19,457 nt of DNA from an uncultured Lachnospiraceae bacterium. GTDB taxonomy: Bacteria; Bacillota; Clostridia; Lachnospirales; Lachnospiraceae. The stretch lies in the NCBI GenBank assembly GCA_948441955.1, contig CAOJQZ010000047.1, forward strand, positions 1 through 19,457, given 5' to 3'. The notes beneath the pieces are model-generated. The model ran no database searches. It saw only the letters and a list, made by a program, of their open reading frames with translations, and was not told the origin of the DNA. Both the position numbers and the translations under genes were made by a program. Below are positions 14,150 through 19,457 of this stretch, piece after piece; position 1 is the first letter of the stretch; every line of letters starts with the position of its first letter.

Positions 14150-15616
14150 CTATTCCATATCTAATTCAAACCAGAAGGCTACTCCGTTGTCATAATTCTC
14201 AACGCCGTATTTTTGATGAAAGGATTCCATCACTGCCTTTACGATAGAAAGCCCGATACCATTTCCGCCATACTCTCTCGTATGCGCTTTATCCACCTTG
14301 TAAAACTTGTCCCAGATATGAGGAAGTGAGTCTTCCGGTATGGGAGCGCCTGTATTAAATACAGATATCCTTACCTTTCCGTCTGCAGCGGCAAATTTCA
14401 CTTCAACTACACGATCCCCTTCCAGGTGATGAAACGCATTGCTGATATAGTTCCGTAAGACCTGCTCTGTCTTAAACTCATCCGCCCAGACATAGACCGA
14501 AGCCTCCTGGCGGAAAATGACCTTTGCTTCTTTTTGCTGCGCCATAATCTCCATACTCTGTAAGATACCGCAGGTTACCTCTGTAAGATCAAATCTTTCA
14601 AACTCTATCTTCTCATCGCCGAACTCCAGCTGATTTAATGCCATCAAATTTTTCACCATCTGATTCATTTTCGACGCCTCATCCATAATGACGTCACAAT
14701 AAAATTCTCTGCTTTCCGGATCGTCATTAACTCCTTCCTTAAGGCCCTCTGCATATCCCTGAATTAATGCAATGGGCGTTTTAAGTTCGTGGGAAACATT
14801 TCCCATAAACTCACTGCGCATCTGCTCCAGCTTCTCTTTTCGTTCAATATCTATCTGAAGGCTGTTATTGGCACGTTTCAGTTCCGATATAGTGCTTTCA
14901 AGCTTCTTCGACATTCGGTTAAAATTAGCGCCCAGCTCTCCGATCTCGTTCATTCCCCCGCTGGTATATTTTGCATTAAAGTCCAGATTCGCCATCCGGT
15001 TTGACAAAACTGCCAGCTCCTTAATCGGCTCTGTCAGTTTCTTTGAAAAGTACCAAACAAGCGCAATACAAACGGCCGTCATGATACTGCCTACATAGAT
15101 TAAAAACCTATTGGAAATGTCCGCGCTCTCCCGTATACTCTCCAGCGGGCTTCTTAGGAGAAAAGAGCTTCCGTTGTCAAAACTGCCCCACATTTCAATA
15201 TATTCTGTCTGATTCCACCGATCCCTCGACTGCATAAGCTGATAGTTATCTGTTCTTTCAAGAAGTCTGCTTTCTTTTTGCGCCTGATTAAGCATATAAC
15301 CCTTCAGCTGATTTTTAAGCAGCTCCATATCATGCACATTGGTCACCACACGGTTATTTTTTTCATCTACAATAAGAAAGGAAAGATTATTCCTTTCTGC
15401 AAGTCCTTGTAAAATAACCGCCACATCACTGTCCTCAATGGTTTCTTCCTCCATTGCGCTTCTTAACTCTCCGTACATCTGCACAAAAGCCATTTTCTTA
15501 TTGCTGATATAATATGGTTCCAGAAATTTTACATTTATCACAAGCAAAACTAACAGAAGGCTGACCAGCAGACCAATAAACACAACTGTCATCTGCCTTT
15601 TAATTGAGCGCCTCAT
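14150..15616 (-). CDS. two-component sensor histidine kinase
   Basis: A 488-residue membrane kinase. TM1 spans about residues 10-30, and an extracytoplasmic sensor of about 140 residues follows, then TM2 (about 171-191) and a HAMP linker (to about 245). The HisKA domain has phospho-accepting His276 in GNVSHELKTPIAL. The ATPase domain has the N-box NYISNAFHHL and G-box GGNGIGLSIVK. The sensor region has an alpha/beta, PAS-like look (LSFLIVDEKNNRVVTNV), but the signal cannot be inferred. The ATG directly abuts the TAG stop of the response regulator gene, with GAGGTGGAG just before it, so the pair is translated together and very likely works together. Confidence 0.93.
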   Translation of the reverse strand: MRRSIKRQMTVVFIGLLVSLLLVLLVINVKFLEPYYISNKKMAFVQMYGELRSAMEEETIEDSDVAVILQGLAERNNLSFLIVDEKNNRVVTNVHDMELLKNQLKGYMLNQAQKESRLLERTDNYQLMQSRDRWNQTEYIEMWGSFDNGSSFLLRSPLESIRESADISNRFLIYVGSIMTAVCIALVWYFSKKLTEPIKELAVLSNRMANLDFNAKYTSGGMNEIGELGANFNRMSKKLESTISELKRANNSLQIDIERKEKLEQMRSEFMGNVSHELKTPIALIQGYAEGLKEGVNDDPESREFYCDVIMDEASKMNQMVKNLMALNQLEFGDEKIEFERFDLTEVTCGILQSMEIMAQQKEAKVIFRQEASVYVWADEFKTEQVLRNYISNAFHHLEGDRVVEVKFAAADGKVRISVFNTGAPIPEDSLPHIWDKFYKVDKAHTREYGGNGIGLSIVKAVMESFHQKYGVENYDNGVAFWFELDME

Positions 15617-16294
15617 CTACTCCACCTCAAACTTATATCCCATACCCCAGATTGTCTTAATATAATTCCCCTTACCGCCAAGCTTATTCCGAAGCTTTTT
15701 TACATGGGTATCAATCGTTCTCGCGTCTCCGAAATAATCATAATTCCAGACACTGTTAAGTATTTTCTCACGCGAAAGGGCTATTCCCTGATTTTCTACA
15801 AAATAGGACAAAAGCTCAAACTCTTTATAGCTAAGCTCAATCTCCTGACCGTCTACCTGTACGCGGTGGGCCGCTTTATCAATCGCAATACCTCCTGCGT
15901 CTGCAACTTCTGCCGCATCAAGCGTGCGGGTACGCCTCAGAATCGCCTCCACTCTTGCCACCAGGATTTTCGGGCTGAAGGGCTTGGATATATACTCGTC
16001 AACTCCCAGCTCAAATCCCTGAAGCTCGTCCTGCTCCTCCCCTCTGGCTGTCAGCATGATAATCGGCACCTTTGAGGTCTGGCGCACCTCGCGGCAAACC
16101 TGCCATCCGTCCATCTTGGGCATCATAACATCCAAAATCAACAGCGCGATATCTTTATCTCTGTAAAACAGCTCCATTGCCTCCTCGCCGTCGCCGGCTT
16201 CCAGGACGCGGAAGCCTTCTCTCTCAAGAAAATCCCTGACAAGCTTACGCATCCTGCTCTCATCATCCACTACTAATATTTTAACTCTATCCAT
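15617..16294 (-). CDS. OmpR-family response regulator
   Basis: About 225 residues. The receiver domain has the acidic pair VVDDE, phospho-accepting Asp55 in LILDVMMPKMDG, the conserved Thr in IIMLTARG and the Lys in ISKPFSP. The C-terminal winged helix is of the OmpR/PhoB type: ELSYKEFELLSYFVEN, then ALSREKILNSVW, the recognition segment DARTIDTHVKKLRNKL and the wing IKTIWGMGYKFE. Start 16294 (MDRVKILVVDDE) fits the family; ATG 16315, seven codons upstream, is also in frame. The ribosome site AAAGGA is poorly spaced for both. The partner is the adjacent kinase. Target genes are unknown. Confidence 0.95.
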   Translation of the reverse strand: MDRVKILVVDDESRMRKLVRDFLEREGFRVLEAGDGEEAMELFYRDKDIALLILDVMMPKMDGWQVCREVRQTSKVPIIMLTARGEEQDELQGFELGVDEYISKPFSPKILVARVEAILRRTRTLDAAEVADAGGIAIDKAAHRVQVDGQEIELSYKEFELLSYFVENQGIALSREKILNSVWNYDYFGDARTIDTHVKKLRNKLGGKGNYIKTIWGMGYKFEVE

Positions 16295-16331
16295 GTACTC
16301 TTCATTTCCTTTCACATAGTAGAATTATTTT

Positions 16332-16360
16332 ATCATATAAATATGTCTGTTTTGTGAAAA
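16332..16360 (-). promoter_or_regulatory. possible promoter of the two-component operon
   Basis: Minus-strand TTTTCA (16355-16360) and TATGAT (16332-16337) are 17 bp apart, in the 57-bp gap between the anti-sigma stop and the regulator gene. The -10 is good and the -35 is weak. No terminator is seen in the gap. Confidence 0.4.
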
Positions 16361-16372
16361 CCATATAGACTT

Positions 16373-17545
16373 TTAATTTAAATCCAGCGAGCTGTCAAGC
16401 ATATAAACCCCTTCCACAGACTCATCCTTAAGAATCTTAAGAAGCTGTTCCTTGGAGGCAACTACGACAATTCCGTAACCATTTATTCCCTGCGCTTCAA
16501 CATACTCCAGAGCATTCTGATATTTTAAGGGATTTGCAACATTTTCTCCGGGTACGCTGGAATCAAAAATCTCAAGAAATTTTCTGTTATCCTCTGCCAG
16601 CATAAACTTCAGACTAGATATCACATGCTCTGTAAGCACTTCCGGAGGACAGATTCCTTCTCCCTCATACTGACCTAAATCCAAATAGGGATATTCCTCC
16701 TGTGAATACAAATCCACAGTCCAATATCCTACCGCCTCCGGTATAAATCCCAAACGGCCGCCGGCAGAAGAAACCTCTATCGGAATATACAGATACTGCG
16801 CCTCGTACTGAGTCATAAACTTTACAAGCTCCTCTGCATCCTTCATTTCTTCAAAGGAAAGAGCCGCCCTGATTTTCATCGTCTCCGGAAGCTCTCCAAG
16901 CCTCTTTCTCGCTTCCTCAACGTCAATGCAGCATGAGGATTCATACCCATAATCATGCGTAAAAGCATTGCCCGGCATATCCGATATATTCCAGAACATA
17001 TCCTGCCTGTACAGATGATTCCTGACCAGCTCAAGAGCGTGGTGGCTGACCTTCCCATTTATCTGTGTCTGCACGTCTATCGTATATCTGCCGTAGCCCT
17101 CCTCCCTTACATTCGCAGAGGCAAAGCCTTTCTCTCCGCAGAACAGCTCCATATACACGGCTAATGAGAGCTGAAAGGGCTGATACACAATCACACTTTC
17201 TGTTTTCTCGTCAAAAATTTCCTTCGTTCTGGCCGGATTGTAACAAATCCTATTAAGAAACGGCGACAAACCAAAAATAAGCGCAATGACAATTATGAGC
17301 ACCACGGCTCCCGACGCTGCGGCATATTTCCGAAACTTTTTTTCCACAGCTTTCGAAATCTCTCTTTGAAACGTCTGAGTCCCCCTGCTTTCCTCCGGTT
17401 CCTCCTCAAACAACTCTTTGTCCAGCTTTTCATCCATATAAGAAAGAATCACTTCTATTCTCTCTATATCCTCCTGAACAGCTTCTGTGTCTTCCTCCTC
17501 CAGATTTCCTTCTAAATACTTCTGAAATTTTTCCCTATATTTCAT
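16373..17545 (-). CDS. membrane anti-sigma factor with large extracytoplasmic domain
   Basis: About 390 residues. A cytoplasmic, highly acidic, helical N-terminus (about 1-70) is the expected sigma-binding part. One membrane helix spans about 74-96 and a roughly 290-residue outer domain follows. The outer region (PFQLSLAVYMELFCGEKGFA... to VEGVYMLDSSLD) resembles the sigma-regulator N and C domain type of Firmicutes anti-sigma factors. Assignment rests mainly on architecture and on direct overlap with an ECF sigma gene. The start at 17545 is preferred because AGGTG lies six bases upstream; it overlaps the sigma gene by 11 bp. In-frame ATG 17569 and GTG 17575 would give a longer form. It should hold the sigma factor at the membrane until an envelope signal arrives. 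Confidence 0.78.
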   Translation of the reverse strand: MKYREKFQKYLEGNLEEEDTEAVQEDIERIEVILSYMDEKLDKELFEEEPEESRGTQTFQREISKAVEKKFRKYAAASGAVVLIIVIALIFGLSPFLNRICYNPARTKEIFDEKTESVIVYQPFQLSLAVYMELFCGEKGFASANVREEGYGRYTIDVQTQINGKVSHHALELVRNHLYRQDMFWNISDMPGNAFTHDYGYESSCCIDVEEARKRLGELPETMKIRAALSFEEMKDAEELVKFMTQYEAQYLYIPIEVSSAGGRLGFIPEAVGYWTVDLYSQEEYPYLDLGQYEGEGICPPEVLTEHVISSLKFMLAEDNRKFLEIFDSSVPGENVANPLKYQNALEYVEAQGINGYGIVVVASKEQLLKILKDESVEGVYMLDSSLDLN

Positions 17546-18050
17546 CTCTGCACCTGCCTTCCTGTTCATCTTCACTAAGTAACAGCTTTAGTTTCCTCCT
17601 GGCACGGTATAAAAGCACCCTGACATTACCGTTAGAAATCTGAAGCACACCGCTTATCTCCTCCTGTGAAAGTCCGGTAAAATAATAAAGGATAACCGCC
17701 TCCCGTTCCAGTTTGCCAAGTCTTTGTACCATCTGATACAGCTTCTGGTTCCGTTCCTTACTTATTAACCGTCCCAGAATATCCTCCTCGCTCTGCCCCT
17801 CCTTATATGCTTCTGTTTTTCTGTTTCGAAGCTTTTCCCTTCTCCATACATCCAGATACAGATTCCTTGCCACTGTAAAAAGCCACGGCAGCATCTCCTC
17901 TCTTACTGCTTTCAAGGTACAAAAGGCTTTTAAAAAAGTCTCCTGCGTCAAATCCTCTGCAAGGCTATGGCTGTGACAAAGGGAATAAAGATACAGATAC
18001 ACCTGATTTGCATATTTCTTATAAAGCATTTCCAAAATATCTTTCTCCAC
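17535..18050 (-). CDS. ECF-type RNA polymerase sigma factor
   Basis: About 171 residues, the usual ECF length. Region 2 runs from about residue 6 to 75, with LAEDLTQETFLKAF (core binding and -10 recognition) and LPWLFTVARNLYLDVWRR. Region 4 spans about 105-155, with LEREAVILYYFTGLSQEEISGVL and the recognition helix NGNVRVLLYRARRKLK. The start is the GTG at 18050, seven bases after a perfect AGGAGGTGA. The upstream ATG at 18083 would place that ribosome site inside the coding region, so it is rejected. A matching ECF-like promoter lies just upstream, implying autoregulation. The overlapping downstream gene is the probable anti-sigma factor. Confidence 0.93.
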   Translation of the reverse strand: MEKDILEMLYKKYANQVYLYLYSLCHSHSLAEDLTQETFLKAFCTLKAVREEMLPWLFTVARNLYLDVWRREKLRNRKTEAYKEGQSEEDILGRLISKERNQKLYQMVQRLGKLEREAVILYYFTGLSQEEISGVLQISNGNVRVLLYRARRKLKLLLSEDEQEGRCRDEI

Positions 18051-18054
18051 CCTG

Positions 18055-18063
18055 TCACCTCCT
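18055..18063 (-). promoter_or_regulatory. ribosome binding site fixing the GTG start of the sigma factor
   Basis: AGGAGGTGA on the minus strand, full complement to the 16S tail, lies 7 nt after its AGGAGG core from the GTG at 18050. Confidence 0.85.
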
Positions 18064-18072
18064 TTTAAACAG

Positions 18073-18100
18073 ATAACGAACAAATGGCAGAAATGTTACA
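18073..18100 (-). promoter_or_regulatory. ECF-type (autoregulatory) promoter
   Basis: Minus-strand TGTAAC (18095-18100) and CGTTAT (18073-18078) with a 16-bp spacer match the AAC-N16-CGT pattern of ECF sigma promoters (for example TGAAAC/CGTC for sigma-W-like factors). A start about 7 bp downstream would give a leader of only some 16 nt, just holding the ribosome site. Confidence 0.65.
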
Positions 18101-18110
18101 GTCTCAAATT

Positions 18111-18137
18111 AAAAAAGCGATCCGAAAACGAACCGCT
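18111..18137 (-). terminator. intrinsic terminator of the purine permease gene
   Basis: On the minus strand AGCGGTTCG (18129-18137) pairs with CGGATCGCT (18116-18124) over nine pairs, two of them G-U, with a TTTT loop. A run of six T follows on the minus strand (18111-18116). It lies ten bases after the permease stop codon and separates it from the ECF operon. Confidence 0.88.
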
Positions 18138-18146
18138 TCTTTCTTC

Positions 18147-19457
18147 TTATAAGAAAATATATTTCAAAATGAATAACACAGCCAGCACATACATCAGCAC
18201 ACTGACCTTTTTCTCCTTCGCTTTCCCCGTAAGCAGGTTCAGCGCCACATAGGAGATTACTCCCATAGATATACCTTCGGAAATGCTGTAGAAAAACGGC
18301 ATCGCAGCAATACATATATAGCAGGGAAGGGCTTCGGAAATATCATTAAAATTAATATTTACTACATTGGTCAGCATATAAAAGCCAACCACAATCAAAG
18401 CAGGCGCCGTTGCAAATGAAGGGATTGCAAGAAAAATCGGCGAAAGGAACAATGCAAGACCAAAGAGAATGGCTGTTGTTATCGAAGTAAGTCCGGTTCT
18501 TCCTCCTTCTGTCACACCGGAAGCGCTTTCTACAAAGGTTGTTGTTGTTGTTGTGCCAAGCGCGGCGCCTACGGTTGTTGCCACCGCATCTGCCATAAGC
18601 GCGCCTTTAATCCTTGGAAGCTTTCCTTCCTTATCCAGCATGTCTGCCTTTGAAGCCACTCCAATCAACGTACCGATGGTGTCAAACATATCTACAAACA
18701 AAAATGCAAAGATAACTACAATAAAGTTCAATGAAAGAATCCCGCTAAACTGAAGCTTGCCAAAAACCGGCAGAATACTCGGCACGGAAAGCCCATTGCT
18801 GAAATCCGGCAGAAGTCCGTAAAATCCAATTTCAGGATTTGGAACATAAATTCCTGCAAGCTGGAAGATAATGCCCAGAACCCATGTAATCAGAATCCCC
18901 CACAAAATATTACCCTTTATATTTTTGATTACAAGAATTCCTGTAATAATTACTCCGGCAATTGCAAGCAATACCGTAATTCCCACATCCTGGAAACCGG
19001 CCTCTACGCCATTTGCAAGATTATAGCCATCCACAGAAAACAACTCCACCAGCGTAGCGCCGCTGACTACAATATTTGCATTCTGAAGTCCGATAAATGC
19101 GATAAACAAACCGATCCCAACGCTGACCGCTGCTTTAAGATTCAGTGGAATTGCATTAAAGATCGCCTCCCGTACGTTAGTAAGAGAAAGAATAATAAAG
19201 ATAATACCCTCTACAAACACTGCGGTAAGCGCAACCTCCCAGGGATACCCCATACCCAGAACAACCGTATAGGCAAAATATGCGTTCAGTCCCATACCCG
19301 GCGCAAGCGCAAACGGATAATTTGCCAAAAACGCCATCAGAAGCGTACCTATAAGGGACGCAAGAGCCGTAGCTGTAAAGACAGCTCCCTGATCCATACC
19401 TGCAACCGCCAAAATACTGGGATTCACTGCAAGAATATACGCCATCGTCATAAACGT
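18147..19457 (-). CDS. NCS2-family guanine/hypoxanthine permease (5' end outside window)
   Basis: An integral membrane purine transporter of the AzgA/PbuG type that imports guanine, hypoxanthine or adenine with protons. The visible 436 codons contain about 12 hydrophobic segments. Signature regions are TFMTMAYILAVNPSIL at the visible N-terminus, PFALAPGMGLNAYFAY, and the transport-site stretch GTTTTTTFVESASGVTEGG with GRTGLTS. The frame stays open to the window edge (codons for Thr-Phe before the first visible Met), and family members usually start some 20-25 residues earlier, so the gene is cut by the window and not truly truncated. Any purine riboswitch or PurR-type control would lie upstream, out of view. 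The gene ends at a clear terminator. Confidence 0.93.
   Translation of the reverse strand, partial: TFMTMAYILAVNPSILAVAGMDQGAVFTATALASLIGTLLMAFLANYPFALAPGMGLNAYFAYTVVLGMGYPWEVALTAVFVEGIIFIILSLTNVREAIFNAIPLNLKAAVSVGIGLFIAFIGLQNANIVVSGATLVELFSVDGYNLANGVEAGFQDVGITVLLAIAGVIITGILVIKNIKGNILWGILITWVLGIIFQLAGIYVPNPEIGFYGLLPDFSNGLSVPSILPVFGKLQFSGILSLNFIVVIFAFLFVDMFDTIGTLIGVASKADMLDKEGKLPRIKGALMADAVATTVGAALGTTTTTTFVESASGVTEGGRTGLTSITTAILFGLALFLSPIFLAIPSFATAPALIVVGFYMLTNVVNINFNDISEALPCYICIAAMPFFYSISEGISMGVISYVALNLLTGKAKEKKVSVLMYVLAVLFILKYIFL

Noticed and set aside
18051..18083. ATG at 18083 as start of the sigma factor
   Set aside because: The perfect AGGAGGTGA would lie inside the coding region and the extra residues (MFVICLKGGDR) are not family-like; GTG at 18050 fits.
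18537..18553. GTT microsatellite-like run in the permease gene
   Set aside because: It encodes the Thr run of the conserved GTTTTTTFVESASG transport motif, so it is explained by protein function.

Overview
The window looks like chromosomal DNA from a low-to-moderate GC, Gram-positive Clostridia, most likely a Lachnospiraceae gut anaerobe. This rests on Firmicutes-style Shine-Dalgarno sites (GGAGG, AGGAGGTGA), TTGACA/TATAAT-type promoters, lipoprotein and surface-protein types, and family-level protein resemblance; no marker here fixes genus or species. Almost all genes read on the minus strand; only the AraC-type regulator reads on the plus strand. No IS element, phage gene or CRISPR array was seen.

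Layout in coordinate order. (1) 16-1886: a DapF-family epimerase with both catalytic cysteines replaced by serine, divergent from an AraC/cupin regulator. (2) 1835-8440: a heavy-metal homeostasis block. Read in transcription order it is a His-rich P1B-ATPase (764 aa), then an SmtB/CadC-type ArsR repressor, a second P1B-ATPase without an N-terminal metal-binding domain, a TPR lipoprotein and the ribosome-associated GTPase HflX. ArsR-type 12-2-12 operators sit over the predicted transcription starts of both metal promoters, so one repressor probably controls both pumps. (3) 8471-11718: a translationally coupled pair, a membrane pseudokinase with a C-terminal TPR-like domain and an exported Ig-like repeat protein anchored by a C-terminal membrane helix. 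(4) 11892-14080: tRNA-Gly(CCC), ung, hisF and hisH. (5) 14150-16360: an OmpR-type response regulator and its sensor kinase. (6) 16373-18100: an ECF sigma factor and a membrane anti-sigma factor behind an apparently autoregulated ECF promoter. (7) 18110-19457: a strong terminator and an NCS2 purine permease whose 5' end lies outside the window.

Most of the window is conventional Clostridia housekeeping. The points that deserve a second look are the Ser/Ser DapF paralog, the pseudokinase/Ig-like surface pair, the metal block with two differently built pumps, shared operators and a separate perfect dyad around one promoter, and the altered transport-site residues of the smaller pump. No stretch over 300 bases lacks a gene: the longest gap (11719-12011) holds tRNA-Gly and two predicted promoters.
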